From: Roseovarius faecimaris
GTDB lineage: Bacteria; Pseudomonadota; Alphaproteobacteria; Rhodobacterales; Rhodobacteraceae
DNA length: 64,000 nucleotides
Reading direction: 5' to 3'
Assembly: GCF_009762325.1 (NCBI RefSeq)
Contig: NZ_CP034348.1
Coordinates: 1,990,501 to 2,054,500 of the forward strand
The position numbers and the translations under genes are program-made. Numbering within the stretch: position 1 is the stretch's first letter; every line of letters starts with the position of its first letter. Of the stretch, positions 17,901 through 28,332 are shown one piece after another. Below the pieces are notes generated by a model. The model did not search any database. It worked only from the letters and a program-made list of their open reading frames with translations, and was not told where the DNA came from.

Positions 17901-19313
17901 TCAGTTGATTGGCGGTGGCCGACGCGTGGGCCAATGGGTTCTGCGATGATAGGCCTCGGCCAACTCCAGCAAACGCTTATCACCGCCGTGCCGCCCGATC
18001 AGCTGTATCCCCATAGGCAGGCCAGCCGCACCAAACCCCGCGGGCATCGCCACCGCAGGCAGCCCGATCAGGCTCACCGGAATCACCAGTTCCATCCAGC
18101 GGTGATAGGTGTCCATCGCCACTCCCGCCACCTCGCGCGGCCATGTCTGCTCGACAGGAAATGGCCAGACCTGCGCCGTGGGCAGTGCCAGCGCGTCATA
18201 ACTCTCGAACAGCTCCGCCGCGCGGCGATACCACTCCGAACGGATCGTGCTGGCCTGATTGACATCCATCGCGGACAGGGCCTGTCCGGTTTCCGCCTCC
18301 CACAGCGCCTCGGGCTTCAACTGCCCGCGGGTCTGCTGGTTGGCCATGAGCGGCTCCAGCCCGACCGCGTTGGACCAGGCCCTGAGCGTGACCCAGGCCT
18401 CCCAAAGCGCGTCGCGCGAGAAGGGCGGCGCCAGCTCTTCCACAACCGCCCCCTGCTCTTCCAGCGCCTCCAGCGCGCTTCGACACAGGGGAAGAATGCC
18501 GCCCTCATAGGGCAGCGCCCCGCCCCAGTCGCCCAGCCATCCGATGCGGCAGCCCTGCGCGCGCGGTGCGATCTCTCCCATCGCCTCATAGGGCATCGGG
18601 TTGGGCACCCCCGCGACCGGCCCGCTCATCACATCAAGCTGCAACGCCAGGTCAGCCGGGCAGCGCGCCATCGGGCCGTTGGTGGAAAGCTGATGCAGAA
18701 ACATCTCGCCCTCCGGCTCCGGCGGCACCCGCCCCCAACTTGGCCGCATGCCATAGACATTGCACCAGCCTGCCGGATTGCGCAGAGACCCCATCATGTC
18801 CGACCCGTCCGCGATACTCAGCATACCGGTGCTCAGCGCCACCGCCGCCCCGCCCGACGAACCGCCACAGGTCACCGAGGGGTCATAGGGGTTGAGGGTG
18901 GTGCCATGCACCGGGTTATAGGTGTGCGACCCCAGACCGAATTCCGGCGTGTTGGTCTTGCCGATGATGATCGCCCCCGCCGCGCGCAACCGCGCCACAT
19001 GCAGGCTGTCGGCCTCCGCGAGCCGACCCGCAAAGGCCGGAGAGCCCTGCGAGGTCGGCAATCCCCTCGCATCGGCCAGATCCTTGATGGCAATCGGCAG
19101 GCCGTGCAGCGGGCCGGACGGGTCCATCGCGTCCGCCGCCCGCGCCTCGGCCAGTAGCGCCTCGGCCTCGCGCAGCGAGACAATCGCATTCACTCGCGGG
19201 TTCACCGCCGCGATCCGCTCCAGCGTGGCCTGCATCAGCGCCTCCGCGCTCAGCCCGCCCCTGGCAATTCCCGCCGCCTGCTCCACGGCACTCAAACTCA
19301 GAATATCGCTCAT
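17901..19313 (-). CDS. amidase-signature family hydrolase
   Basis: An amidase of the Ser-cisSer-Lys type, 470 aa. The triad can be placed: Lys77 in GLPIAIKDLA, cis-Ser152 in CGGSSGGAA, and nucleophile Ser176 in DMMGSLRNP. The spacing (75 and 24 residues) equals that in well-studied members. GatA subunits share this fold, but no gatB or gatC is near and the C-terminal part differs, so this is a stand-alone amidase. The substrate is unknown. No signal peptide is seen. Confidence 0.9.
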   Translation of the reverse strand: MSDILSLSAVEQAAGIARGGLSAEALMQATLERIAAVNPRVNAIVSLREAEALLAEARAADAMDPSGPLHGLPIAIKDLADARGLPTSQGSPAFAGRLAEADSLHVARLRAAGAIIIGKTNTPEFGLGSHTYNPVHGTTLNPYDPSVTCGGSSGGAAVALSTGMLSIADGSDMMGSLRNPAGWCNVYGMRPSWGRVPPEPEGEMFLHQLSTNGPMARCPADLALQLDVMSGPVAGVPNPMPYEAMGEIAPRAQGCRIGWLGDWGGALPYEGGILPLCRSALEALEEQGAVVEELAPPFSRDALWEAWVTLRAWSNAVGLEPLMANQQTRGQLKPEALWEAETGQALSAMDVNQASTIRSEWYRRAAELFESYDALALPTAQVWPFPVEQTWPREVAGVAMDTYHRWMELVIPVSLIGLPAVAMPAGFGAAGLPMGIQLIGRHGGDKRLLELAEAYHRRTHWPTRRPPPIN

Positions 19314-19406
19314 ACCCGCAGCATGACCTCAGCGCGCGGGCCGGATCAAGCCTGAAGATCAACGCCCGGCTCTTCCCCTGCGCCGGTACCGGCCTGTCCG
19401 CTGCAT

Positions 19407-20669
19407 TTACCTGTCAGGCTCGGACCAGTCCGACGCAGGAACGCCGCGCCGCTGTAGCCGAAGGGCCAGCCCCAAGGCGACACCGCACCCGATCGCCACG
19501 GTGAGATCGGTCAGAACGGTAAGGACAAGCGTGAGCAGCAACAGGCCAGTGTCCGATCTGCGCTGCGTCAGGTACTCCCTCCACTTGTCAGGCTCGCTCA
19601 TGTTCCATGCGGTCAGGATCAGCAGCCCCGCAAGGGCTGGCATCGCCATATATCCGACGAGGTTTGAGGCAAACAGCATCACCAGCAGGATCGTCACCGC
19701 GTGAACCAGCCCCGCAACAGGGGTCTTGCCGCCTGCCCGGATATTCGTGGCCGTGCGCGCAATGGCCCCGGTGGCCGGCATCCCCCCGAACAGCGCCGAC
19801 CCGACATTGGCCGCCCCCTGTGCCAGCAACTCCGCATTGGGACGATGCTGTCCCTTGATCATGCTGTCGGCCACCATCGCCGACAGAAGCGATTCAACTC
19901 CCGCCAGAAAGGCGATGATCAGCGCCGAAGGCAGCAAGCTGACCATCCGCTCGAAACTGATCTGAGGCATTTCGGGCCAAGGCAGAGTGGCGGGCAACGC
20001 CCCAAACCGCGACTGGATCGTCGCCACATCCAGACCCGCCAGAGCCACCCCTCCCGAGGTAAGCGCCATCGCAACAATCAGCCCCGGCCATTTCGGCGCC
20101 ACCCGGCGAAACAGCACGATCAGCACCATCGTCGCCAGACCTGTCAGCGCCGACTCCGCCGAGACCATATCTCGCGCCGCCCACAGCGCCCCGATCTTTG
20201 CCACAAACTCGGCCGGCACCTCGTCGAGCGGGATCCCCAGCATGTCCTTCAACTGGCTGGTGGCGATGATCACCGCAATCCCGATGGTGAAGCCGTTGAC
20301 GACGGGGTGCGGCACCAGAGCGATCAGCCGGCCCGCCCTGAAATACCCGGCCACGAGCAGGATCAGACCGGCCATGAACGTGGCGATGATCAGCCCGTCA
20401 TAGCCATGCTCCGCGATCACCCCGAAGACGACGACGATAAACGCCCCGGTCGGCCCGCCGATCTGCACCCGGCTGCCCCCCAGCAACGAAATCAGGAAGC
20501 CCCCGACAATCGCCGTCACCAGCCCCTTGGCAGGGTCGGCCCCCGAGGCAATCGCAATCGCAAGGCTGAGCGGCAGCGCGACCATCGCCACCGTCATCCC
20601 CGCCACCAAATCCTGATATAGCAGCGATCTGGAATAGCCGGCCATCGTTGTGATGATCTTGGGTTTCAT
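19407..20669 (-). CDS. SulP-family anion transporter without STAS domain
   Basis: The 420-aa membrane protein starts with the SulP signature (YQDLVAGMTVAMVALPLSLAIAIASGADP). It has about 11-12 hydrophobic helices, including GLVTAIVGGFLISLLGGSRVQIGGPTGAF (cut by one loop) and FFGGMPATGAIARTATN-like family blocks (here LFGGMPATGAIARTATNIRAGG). SulP carriers move sulfate, bicarbonate or dicarboxylates. The usual C-terminal STAS domain is absent: the protein ends soon after the last helix. Specificity cannot be told. The sulfate-assimilation operon is far away (58 kb), so a bicarbonate role is equally possible. Confidence 0.9.
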   Translation of the reverse strand: MKPKIITTMAGYSRSLLYQDLVAGMTVAMVALPLSLAIAIASGADPAKGLVTAIVGGFLISLLGGSRVQIGGPTGAFIVVVFGVIAEHGYDGLIIATFMAGLILLVAGYFRAGRLIALVPHPVVNGFTIGIAVIIATSQLKDMLGIPLDEVPAEFVAKIGALWAARDMVSAESALTGLATMVLIVLFRRVAPKWPGLIVAMALTSGGVALAGLDVATIQSRFGALPATLPWPEMPQISFERMVSLLPSALIIAFLAGVESLLSAMVADSMIKGQHRPNAELLAQGAANVGSALFGGMPATGAIARTATNIRAGGKTPVAGLVHAVTILLVMLFASNLVGYMAMPALAGLLILTAWNMSEPDKWREYLTQRRSDTGLLLLTLVLTVLTDLTVAIGCGVALGLALRLQRRGVPASDWSEPDR

Positions 20670-20772
20670 GGCCGCAGGCTAGGAGTAATCCATCGTCCTG
20701 TCATGCCCGATGATCATCTTAGGATGCGACAATTCCGCATCTTACATGCGGGCGGGCGTGCGGCAGGGTGCG

Positions 20773-21900
20773 CTAGTCCTCGCCCTGCGCCTCGGCACGG
20801 GATTTGCCCGACACGTTCATCGCCAGCGTGGCGGCCATGAACTGGTCCAGATCACCATCGAGCACACCCTTGGTGTCCGACGTCTCCACATTGGTGCGCA
20901 GATCCTTGACCATCTGGTAGGGCTGCAACACGTACGACCTGATCTGGTTGCCCCAGCCCGCATCGCCCTTGGCCTCATGCGCTTCGTTGATCGCCTCGTT
21001 GCGCTTGTCCAGCTCCAGCTGATAGAGCCGCGATTTCAGCGCCTTCATGGCGATATCCCGGTTCTGGTGCTGCGATTTCTCCGAGGAGGTCACGACGATC
21101 CCGGTCGGGTGGTGGGTGATCCGCACGGCGGAATCGGTGGTGTTGACGTGCTGGCCGCCCGCACCGGATGACCGATAGGTGTCGATGCGGATATCGGCCG
21201 GGTTCACCTCGATCTCGATATCGTCATCCACCACCGGATAAACCCAGACCGAGCAGAAGGACGTGTGCCGCTTGGCGGCTGAATCAAACGGGCTGATCCG
21301 CACCAGCCGGTGCACGCCGCTTTCGGATTTGAGCCAGCCATAGGCATTATGGCCGCTGATCTTGTAGGCCGCGGATTTGATCCCGGCCTCGTCGCCCGCA
21401 CTTTCCGATTGCAGCTCCACGGTATAGCCGCGCTTCTCGGCCCAGCGGACATACATACGCGCCAGCATGCTCGCCCAGTCGCAGCTTTCGGTGCCGCCGG
21501 CACCTGCGTTGATCTCAAGGAAGGTGTCATTGGCATCCGCCTCGCCATCCAGCAGCGCCTCCAGCTCCTTCGCGGCGGCCCTTTTGGCCAGCGCCTTCAG
21601 CGCGTTCTCGGCATCGGTGACAACCTCCTTGTCATCCTCCATCTCGCCAAGCTCGATCAGCTCGCTATTGTCGCTCAGCTCCTGCTGAATGCTGTTATGC
21701 GTCTCCAGCGCATCGACCAGCGACTGCCGGTCGCGCATCAGCTTCTGCGCCTTGGCCGGGTCGTCCCACAGCGTCGGATCTTCCACCCGCGCGTTGAACT
21801 CCTCCAGCCGGTGCTGCGCCGTCTCCCAGCCCATGCGCTGGCGCAACAGCTCCAGCGAGTTTTCGATCTCCCCCACAAGGGTCTGAATTTCGGCGCGCAT
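20773..21900 (-). CDS. prfB: peptide chain release factor 2
   Basis: RF2 ends translation at UGA and UAA codons. The 375-aa protein has the stop-recognising SPF motif (residues 203-205, [15 protein letters not shown]) and the peptidyl-hydrolysis GGQ (248-250, [16 protein letters not shown]). The reading frame is continuous: the +1 programmed frameshift found in many bacteria is not needed here. I chose ATG 21900 ([15 protein letters not shown]), which matches usual N-termini. The mrcA and amiC genes lie further upstream on the same strand, separated by a plus-strand dehydrogenase gene. Confidence 0.97.
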   Translation of the reverse strand: MRAEIQTLVGEIENSLELLRQRMGWETAQHRLEEFNARVEDPTLWDDPAKAQKLMRDRQSLVDALETHNSIQQELSDNSELIELGEMEDDKEVVTDAENALKALAKRAAAKELEALLDGEADANDTFLEINAGAGGTESCDWASMLARMYVRWAEKRGYTVELQSESAGDEAGIKSAAYKISGHNAYGWLKSESGVHRLVRISPFDSAAKRHTSFCSVWVYPVVDDDIEIEVNPADIRIDTYRSSGAGGQHVNTTDSAVRITHHPTGIVVTSSEKSQHQNRDIAMKALKSRLYQLELDKRNEAINEAHEAKGDAGWGNQIRSYVLQPYQMVKDLRTNVETSDTKGVLDGDLDQFMAATLAMNVSGKSRAEAQGED

Positions 21901-22085
21901 TGCGGTGATCCTTGGTCTGCTCAGACCCGCGTGATAGCGCAGGCGCACAGAGCCGGCAAGATGGGTTCACACCCGGCGCGCATCCGCAGGGCGGGGTTTT
22001 ACCCCCCGCGCCGCCTCATGTCGCAGACATGCTAGACGCGCGCGCCCCGCCCTCCCTTCATGAGACAGCAGACCCAGCGAGAGCC

Positions 22086-23126
22086 ATGACCAAATACAGC
22101 CCCAACACCGCCCGCACCGAGATCCCCTCCGATCTTGCCCACCGGATCGTCACCGGCGTTCTGACCGCAAAAGGCTGTCCCCGGGACATCGCGCATCAGG
22201 TGGCCGATCACCTGATCGACGCCGACCGCTCGGGCGTTGAATCGCACGGGGTCTGGCGCATCCTGCCTTATGCCGACTACTACGACAGCGGCTATCTGCG
22301 CGCCGATGCCCGGCCCGAATTGCGGCAGAACGACCGGGGCGCATGGCTCGTCAATGGCCAGGGCGGCATCGGCATCCCGGCCATGTCTCTGGCCGTCCGC
22401 TCAGTCATCGACCACGCCAGAGCGTCGGGCCTTGCCGCCATCGCGCTTGAGGATGTGGGCCATACCGGCCGGCTCGGCGCCTATGCCGAGGAGGCCGCGC
22501 GCGCAGGCTGCCTTCTGATCATCATCGGCGGCGGCGGGCGCAAGGACTGGCGCCTCGTCGCCCCCTATGGCGGGCGCAAGGCGCTCATGTCCACCAACCC
22601 CTATGCCATCGGTATTCCGGGCGGCAACCACGGTCCGGTGATCGTCGATTTCGCCACATCCGCCGCCGCCGCGGGCTGGGTCTATGGCGCCCGCATCGCC
22701 GGGGCGCAATTGCCCGAAGGCGTCATAATCGACCGGGACGGCCACCCCAGCACCGACCCCGAGGCCTATTTCAACGGTGGCGCGATCCTCACGGCGGGCG
22801 GGCCCAAGGGCTATGCGCTCTCGGTTGCGGCCGAAATGATCGCCGAGGCCATGCTTGGCCCCGTGCGCACCGAATGCAACTGGCTGATGCTGGCGCTTGA
22901 TTGCAGCCTCTATCAGACCCCCACGCGCATGCAGGAGATCGCCGAGGAAATCCTGGACGAGCTGCGCACATGCCCCCCGGCTCCGGGCTTTGACAGTGTG
23001 GAGGTGCCCGGCGAACGCGAGGCCCATGCCCGCGCCCGCAACGCCGACCGCCCCGTTTCCCTGCCCACCGCGACCTGGACCCAGATCGCGGCGCTGGCAG
23101 CCACACTGAAGCTAAATCTGGATTGA
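22086..23126 (+). CDS. Ldh-family (malate/L-lactate-type) NAD(P)-dependent dehydrogenase
   Basis: A member of the LDH2/MDH2 oxidoreductase family (with ureidoglycolate and L-sulfolactate dehydrogenases), 346 aa. Family blocks: GVESHGVWRILPYADY (substrate and NAD-binding His), DVGHTGRLGAYAEEAA, STNPYAIGIPGG, PVIVDFATSAAAAGWV, and GPKGYALSVAAEMIAEAMLG. The substrate is a 2-hydroxy acid but is not defined by sequence. ATG 22086 was chosen because upstream starts overlap the prfB promoter. It sits divergently between prfB and mrcA. Confidence 0.87.
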   Translation: MTKYSPNTARTEIPSDLAHRIVTGVLTAKGCPRDIAHQVADHLIDADRSGVESHGVWRILPYADYYDSGYLRADARPELRQNDRGAWLVNGQGGIGIPAMSLAVRSVIDHARASGLAAIALEDVGHTGRLGAYAEEAARAGCLLIIIGGGGRKDWRLVAPYGGRKALMSTNPYAIGIPGGNHGPVIVDFATSAAAAGWVYGARIAGAQLPEGVIIDRDGHPSTDPEAYFNGGAILTAGGPKGYALSVAAEMIAEAMLGPVRTECNWLMLALDCSLYQTPTRMQEIAEEILDELRTCPPAPGFDSVEVPGEREAHARARNADRPVSLPTATWTQIAALAATLKLNLD

Positions 23127-23157
23127 CGCGCGACCCGACCGACCGCGCGCCGATGGC

Positions 23158-25680
23158 TCAGTACAACCCGCCCGAGCTGATCGAGCCAAAGGTCGCCTTG
23201 TCGCCCACCTGGGCCTTCTTGCCGGTCGAGGTGGTGATCTGTCTGACCTGCTCGCTCTCGCCCGCGCTGAACAGATCAAGATCGTCGCCCATCGCAAAGC
23301 CGCCGTCGAACATGATGCCAAAGACAGGGTCTTCGCCCTCGCGGAAACATTCGGCCACCACATGAGAGCCGCTTGCGTCGCTCGACAGGCGCGCACCGGT
23401 ATGGCGGTCAATCTTGATGAACTCACAGCCCGCGGGCACCTCGAACTGGCCACCGCCATAGCTCTCGATCGCCTTCGCCATGAACCGCTGAAAGACCGGG
23501 CCGCACATCGTGCCGCCATAGGCCCCCCGCCCCATCGGGCGCGGCTGGTCGAAACCGATGTAGCACCCCGCCACGATATTGCTGGAGAAGCCCACGAACC
23601 ACACATCGCGCGCCTCATTGGTCGTCCCGGTTTTCCCGGCAATCGGCACCGGCAGGTTGATATTGCTGGCCGCCGTGCCGCGATCCACGACCCCTTTCAT
23701 CATCGAGGTCAGCTGATAGGCCGTCACCGCGTCCATCACCCGTTCGCGGTGCGACACGATACGCGGCGCGCGGCCTTCGGCGATATTGGGATCGGCGCAT
23801 TCGGTGCAATCGCGCTGATCATGGCGATAGACGGTCTTGCCATAGCGGTCCTGCACCCGGTCGACCAGTGTCGGCTCGACCCGCTCGCCGCCATTGGCAA
23901 ACATCGCATAGGCCGCCACCATCTTGTACAGCGTGGTCTCTTCCGAGCCCAGCGAATTGGCCAGGAACCGGCTCATGTTGTCATAGACGCCAAAACGCTC
24001 GGCATAATCGGCGACGATATCCATGCCGACCTCCTGGGCCAGGCGGATGGTCATCAGGTTCCGCGACTGCTCGATGCCCGTGCGCAGCGGCGTGGGCCCA
24101 TAAAACCGGTTGGACGAGTTGCGCGGCCGCCACAGCCCCTGCGGCGTGTTGATCTCGATCGGCGCGTCCACCACGATCGTGGCCGGCGTATAGCCGCTGT
24201 CCAGGGCGGCGGCATAGACAAAGGGCTTGAAGCTCGAACCGGGCTGCCGCTGCGCCTGCGTCGCGCGGTTGAAGACCGAATGCTGATAGCTGAAGCCGCC
24301 CTGCATCGCGATCACCCGCCCGGTATGCACATCCATCGCCATGAACCCGCCCTGCACCTCCGGCACCTGCCGCAGCGTCCAGCGGATGAACGCGCCCGAG
24401 CCATCTTCAGTCATCCGGCGCACATGCACCACATCGCCCGACTCGAACGTCTCTCTGAAATTCTTCGGCAGCCAGGCGATATCCTTGCGCGGGATCACAT
24501 GCGGCTCGGCCTCGCTCTCCTGCACGCCCTCGATCCCGACCCGCATCTGCTGATCGCCGATCTCCAGCACGACCGCCGGATGCCACTTGCCGCCCAGGTC
24601 CACATCGCGGCTCACCTCGACCGCGGCCAGCGCCTCCCGCCAGGCCGCCTCGTCGCCCAGCACCTCCGCGGGCAGCGTCTTGCCGGTCCCGCGCCACTGA
24701 CCCCGATTCCGGTCATAGCGCTCCAGCTCCTGCTGCAGGGACTGTGCCGCCAGTTTCTGCATCTCCGGGTCGATTGTCGCACGAACGCTCAGACCCCCGG
24801 TGAAAAACTCCCCTTCGCCAAAATCGCGGGTCAGCTGACGACGGATTTCATCGGTGAAGTAATCCCGGGGCGGCAGTTCGGCGGAAAAGGGCTCGAAATC
24901 CCCGTTCTGCACGGACCGCACCGGCTGGGCCACCTCATACTCGTACTGCTCGCGGGTGAGATAGCCATTCTCCATCATCTCTTCGAGCACGAAGTCCCGC
25001 CGCGCCTGTAGCCGGTCCTTCTGGCGCACCGGATGATAATCCGAGGGCGCCTTGGGCATCGTGGCAAGAAACGCCGCCTCGTGCGGCGCCAGCTCGCGCA
25101 GCGGTTTGTTGAAATAGGTCTGCGCCGCCGCCGCCACACCATAGGAATTCTGACCGAGGAAAATCTCGTTCAGGTACAGCTCCAGGATCTCCTCCTTGTC
25201 GAGCGTATCCTCGATCCGCGTCGCCAGGATGATCTCCTTGATCTTGCGTTCCAGCCGCCGGTCCCCGCTCAGCAGGAAGTTCTTCATCACCTGCTGGGTG
25301 ATGGTCGACGCACCGCGCACCGTCTGTCCACGGGTGCGCACCGCCTCAACGAAAGCTGCCGCGATGCCGCGCGCGTCATAGCCCTGGTGGGTATAGAAAT
25401 TCTTGTCCTCGGCCGAGATGAACGCGTGTTTCACCAGCGGCGGGATCTCCTCGGCCGGGGTAAACAGCCGCCGTTCCTTGGAAAATTCGTCAATGATCCG
25501 CCCCTCGCCCGAATAGATCCGGCTGATGGTCGGAGGCGTGTAATTGGCCAGGCTCTCATGGCTGGGCAAGTCCTCGCCATAGATATAGAACACCGCGCCG
25601 ATGCTCAGCAGGATCAGCGTGATCCCCAGCGTCAGCAGGCTGAAGATCGTGCCGAAAAATGAGAGGATAGCTCTTAACAC
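23158..25680 (-). CDS. mrcA: penicillin-binding protein 1A (bifunctional)
   Basis: This class A enzyme polymerises glycan strands and cross-links peptides. The 840-aa order is a cytoplasmic start, one transmembrane helix (about 8-33), a GT51 glycosyltransferase (Glu91 in FISAEDKNFYTHQG; later RKIKEIILATRIE), an OB-like insert (about 320-430) and a transpeptidase domain with SSFK (Ser482), QSRNLM (SxN) and GKTGTTNEA (KTG). The start is GTG 25680 with GGGGTC a few bases before it. amiC lies 100 bases upstream on the same strand, so amidase and synthase may be co-transcribed. Confidence 0.97.
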   Translation of the reverse strand: MLRAILSFFGTIFSLLTLGITLILLSIGAVFYIYGEDLPSHESLANYTPPTISRIYSGEGRIIDEFSKERRLFTPAEEIPPLVKHAFISAEDKNFYTHQGYDARGIAAAFVEAVRTRGQTVRGASTITQQVMKNFLLSGDRRLERKIKEIILATRIEDTLDKEEILELYLNEIFLGQNSYGVAAAAQTYFNKPLRELAPHEAAFLATMPKAPSDYHPVRQKDRLQARRDFVLEEMMENGYLTREQYEYEVAQPVRSVQNGDFEPFSAELPPRDYFTDEIRRQLTRDFGEGEFFTGGLSVRATIDPEMQKLAAQSLQQELERYDRNRGQWRGTGKTLPAEVLGDEAAWREALAAVEVSRDVDLGGKWHPAVVLEIGDQQMRVGIEGVQESEAEPHVIPRKDIAWLPKNFRETFESGDVVHVRRMTEDGSGAFIRWTLRQVPEVQGGFMAMDVHTGRVIAMQGGFSYQHSVFNRATQAQRQPGSSFKPFVYAAALDSGYTPATIVVDAPIEINTPQGLWRPRNSSNRFYGPTPLRTGIEQSRNLMTIRLAQEVGMDIVADYAERFGVYDNMSRFLANSLGSEETTLYKMVAAYAMFANGGERVEPTLVDRVQDRYGKTVYRHDQRDCTECADPNIAEGRAPRIVSHRERVMDAVTAYQLTSMMKGVVDRGTAASNINLPVPIAGKTGTTNEARDVWFVGFSSNIVAGCYIGFDQPRPMGRGAYGGTMCGPVFQRFMAKAIESYGGGQFEVPAGCEFIKIDRHTGARLSSDASGSHVVAECFREGEDPVFGIMFDGGFAMGDDLDLFSAGESEQVRQITTSTGKKAQVGDKATFGSISSGGLY

Positions 25681-25780
25681 AAAAGACCCCGGGTTGCGTT
25701 GTCTGTCATATAGGGATGCGCGCCAGCGGCGTCAAAACACAAATGCCCCGCATATGGGCGGCGTTTTGCCTGCCCCCCGC

Positions 25781-26998
25781 TCATTGCCGCACCAGATCTC
25801 GCGTCGCCGCATCGGCCCGCTGCCAGGCAATGATCGCATCCCGTATCGACGCAGCCATCACCGCGCGCCACTCGGGGTTCTTCAGGTTGGCGCGATCCTT
25901 GGCGCTGGACAGAAACCCGAGTTCCAGCAGAACCGACGGAATATCGGCGCTTTTCAGCACCGAGAACCCCGCCGAGCGCATCGGCCGCCCGGCGAGTTTC
26001 AGCCCGCGCTGCTTGATCCCCAGCCGCAACGCCTCGGCAAAGCGTTCGGCCCGGGGCTGGGTTTCGAGACGGGCCAGATCAATCAGGATATCGGCAACCA
26101 CATCATCCTGCCCCTGCAGGTCGATCCCCGCCAGGATGTCGGCCCGATCGTGGCGCTCGGCCAGCGCCGCCGAAGCCGCATCCGACGCCTCCTCCGACAG
26201 GGTATAGACCGTCGCCCCATGCGCGCGCCCCTCGCTCAGCGCATCGGCATGCAGCGATAGAAACAGGTCCGCGCCCGCCTGATGCGCCAGGGCCACCCGC
26301 CGCTCCAGCGAAACGAAACTGTCATCGTGACGCGTCATCGCCACCTCGATCTCGCCCGAACGCAGCAAAAGCTCCCTCAGTTCGATGGCAAAAAGCAGCA
26401 TCAGGTCCTTTTCCAGCACGCCCCCCTGATCCGCGCCCGGGTCTATCCCCCCGTGGCCTGGATCAAGCATGACCTTCAAGCGCTTGTTATCAAGGGGTTT
26501 TTCAACAGGCTCGCCACCCGTCGGCACATCCCATCCCGGCAAGGACGGCGCCCCGGCCGCGTCCGCGAAGGCCTCGGCGCTGCCCGGCTCAAGCCGCACG
26601 ATCAGCTCCGCCTGCCCGGTCTCCGCCTCCAGGCTCAGATCCGCGGTCCGCACCAGATACGGCCCCGCCAGGTCGACCACCATCCGCGACCAGCCAGGGC
26701 GAAACCCGCCCATGCGCACGCCGCTCACCCGCTCGGCCCGGTCGAGCGCGGCCGCATCGGCCCCGCTCCAGTCCACCTCGCGGAAATCCAGCACAAGCCG
26801 CTCCGGGTCTTCCAGCGTGAACACCCGGTACGGCACCCCCTGGCTCAGCCTGAGCCGCAGCTCGATCCCCTCACCGGCATCTTGCAGCCCCGACCCCTCG
26901 GGCAGCACCCGCGCCAACCCGCTGAACTCCTGCGCGCCCGCCGCTGCGGCCCACAGCCCCAGCAGCGCCGCCGCCACCATGTTGATAAATCTGCTCAC
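25781..26998 (-). CDS. amiC: N-acetylmuramoyl-L-alanine amidase, AMIN-domain type
   Basis: A periplasmic zinc amidase that splits septal peptidoglycan. The 405-aa protein has a signal peptide (MVAAALLGLWAAAAGAQ, cleaved near residue 23), an N-terminal AMIN domain that localises it to septal wall, and a C-terminal Amidase_3 domain from about residue 180: VMLDPGHGGIDPGADQ (zinc His), LRELLLRSGEIEVAMTRHDD, LFLSLHADA (zinc His) and VLLELGFLSSAKDRANL (catalytic Glu). The start is GTG 26998 or the ATG six codons inside. mrcA follows. Confidence 0.93.
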   Translation of the reverse strand: MSRFINMVAAALLGLWAAAAGAQEFSGLARVLPEGSGLQDAGEGIELRLRLSQGVPYRVFTLEDPERLVLDFREVDWSGADAAALDRAERVSGVRMGGFRPGWSRMVVDLAGPYLVRTADLSLEAETGQAELIVRLEPGSAEAFADAAGAPSLPGWDVPTGGEPVEKPLDNKRLKVMLDPGHGGIDPGADQGGVLEKDLMLLFAIELRELLLRSGEIEVAMTRHDDSFVSLERRVALAHQAGADLFLSLHADALSEGRAHGATVYTLSEEASDAASAALAERHDRADILAGIDLQGQDDVVADILIDLARLETQPRAERFAEALRLGIKQRGLKLAGRPMRSAGFSVLKSADIPSVLLELGFLSSAKDRANLKNPEWRAVMAASIRDAIIAWQRADAATRDLVRQ

Positions 26999-27068
26999 CG
27001 CCGGTGCCCGGTCTTGCTCTCGTTGCCGTCAGCCTACACGAGCCTGAGGGGATTCGGACAGACCTTGT

Positions 27069-27090
27069 CTTTCATTGTTCCCCAAATACT
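27069..27090. repeat. dispersed 22-bp intergenic motif, copy 1
   Basis: The 22 bases read CTTTCATTGTTCC, then C, then CAAATACT. A second copy at 57575-57596 differs at one base (T in place of the middle C). Both lie in gaps next to the 3' ends of genes; here it lies between the aminotransferase stop and amiC. Its role is unknown; an element linked to gene ends is inference. Confidence 0.55.
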
Positions 27091-27105
27091 CAAAACCCCA
27101 ACCTC

Positions 27106-28257
27106 TCAGCCCGCGCCACGCTCCGCCATGTAGCGCGCCAGCCGGGCCAGACCCTCCTCGATATCCGCCGTCGCGCGCGCATAGGAAAAGCGCAGCGTAC
27201 CGCCGCCCCGCTCCGGATCGAAATCCAGCCCAGGCGTGACCGCCACACCCGCCTTGTCCAGGATATCCGCCGCCAGCGCGCGGCTGTCATCGGTCAGCTC
27301 CGACACATCCGCATAGACATAGAACGCCCCGTCGGGCGGCGCGATCCTGTCGAACCCGGCCTTGGGCAGCCCCTCCAGCATCAGCGCCCGGTTGCGCCGG
27401 TAAACCTCCATATTCGCCTGCAACTCCGCCTCGCATTCCATCGCCGCCAAAGCGGCCACCTGGCTGGCATGGGGCGGGCAGATGAACATGTTCTGCGCGA
27501 TCCGCTCGACCACGCGCACATGCGCCTCCGGCACCACCATCCAGCCCACGCGCCAGCCGGTCATCGAGAAATACTTGGAAAAAGAATTGATCACATAGAC
27601 ATCGTCGCTGATCTCAAGCGCACTCACCGCCTGTCTCTCGTATTCGATCCCGTGATAGATCTCGTCGCTGATAAAGCTCGCCCCCTGCTCCGCGCAGGCT
27701 TCGATCAGCGCACGCATCTCTGCCTCGCCCAGCATCGTGCCGCTGGGATTCGCCGGGCTCGCCACCATCAGCCCCTTCAGATCGCGCCCCTTCAGGTCGC
27801 CCGGCACCGGTTGAAAGCGGTTTTCCGCCGCCGTCTCGATATCCACCGGCACCAGGTCGAGCGCGCGCAATATCTGCCGGTAACTGGGATAGCCGGGCGC
27901 GCCGATCCCCACCCGGTCGCCCGTGTCAAACAGCGCCGTGAAGGCCAGCAGGAACGCCCCGGACGAGCCGGGCGTCACGATCACGCGCCCCGGGTCCAGA
28001 TCGACACCGTACCACTCCGCATAGAGTTTCGCGATCCGCGTGCGCAGCTCCGGCAGCCCCAGTGCCACGGTATAGCCCATCGCATCGCTCTGCATGGCGT
28101 GGGCCAATGCGTCTCGTGCCCCCTCCGGTGCCGGCGTGCCGGGCTGGCCCACTTCCATGTGGATGATGTGCCTTCCTTCGGCTTCTGCACGGGCCGCGGC
28201 CTGCATGACATCCATCACAATAAAGGGATCGACCTGGCTTCGCCTTGAGTTCCGCAT
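27106..28257 (-). CDS. class I/II pyridoxal-phosphate aminotransferase
   Basis: The 383-aa protein is a fold-type I transaminase. Visible landmarks: HIIHMEVGQPGTPAPEGA near the start, ASPANPSGTML (Asn that holds PLP), FISDEIYHGIEY (Asp and Tyr), and NSFSKYFSMTGWRVGWMV with the Schiff-base Lys. The C-terminal Arg lies in GTLRFSYARA. It resembles aspartate or alanine-type aminotransferases, but the amino-acid preference cannot be read off. It lies divergently from the M48 protease gene. Confidence 0.9.
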   Translation of the reverse strand: MRNSRRSQVDPFIVMDVMQAAARAEAEGRHIIHMEVGQPGTPAPEGARDALAHAMQSDAMGYTVALGLPELRTRIAKLYAEWYGVDLDPGRVIVTPGSSGAFLLAFTALFDTGDRVGIGAPGYPSYRQILRALDLVPVDIETAAENRFQPVPGDLKGRDLKGLMVASPANPSGTMLGEAEMRALIEACAEQGASFISDEIYHGIEYERQAVSALEISDDVYVINSFSKYFSMTGWRVGWMVVPEAHVRVVERIAQNMFICPPHASQVAALAAMECEAELQANMEVYRRNRALMLEGLPKAGFDRIAPPDGAFYVYADVSELTDDSRALAADILDKAGVAVTPGLDFDPERGGGTLRFSYARATADIEEGLARLARYMAERGAG

Positions 28258-28332
28258 ATATCTCTTCCTAAGGTGGGCGCATCTTTCGGGGTGTTCGCGC
28301 CCGGGTTTCGCTTGGAATGTATCGTGCCGTCA

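Noticed and set aside
20773..21900. Programmed +1 frameshift in prfB
   Set aside because: I looked for the internal UGA seen in many species. The frame is open from start to stop, so no frameshift is used.
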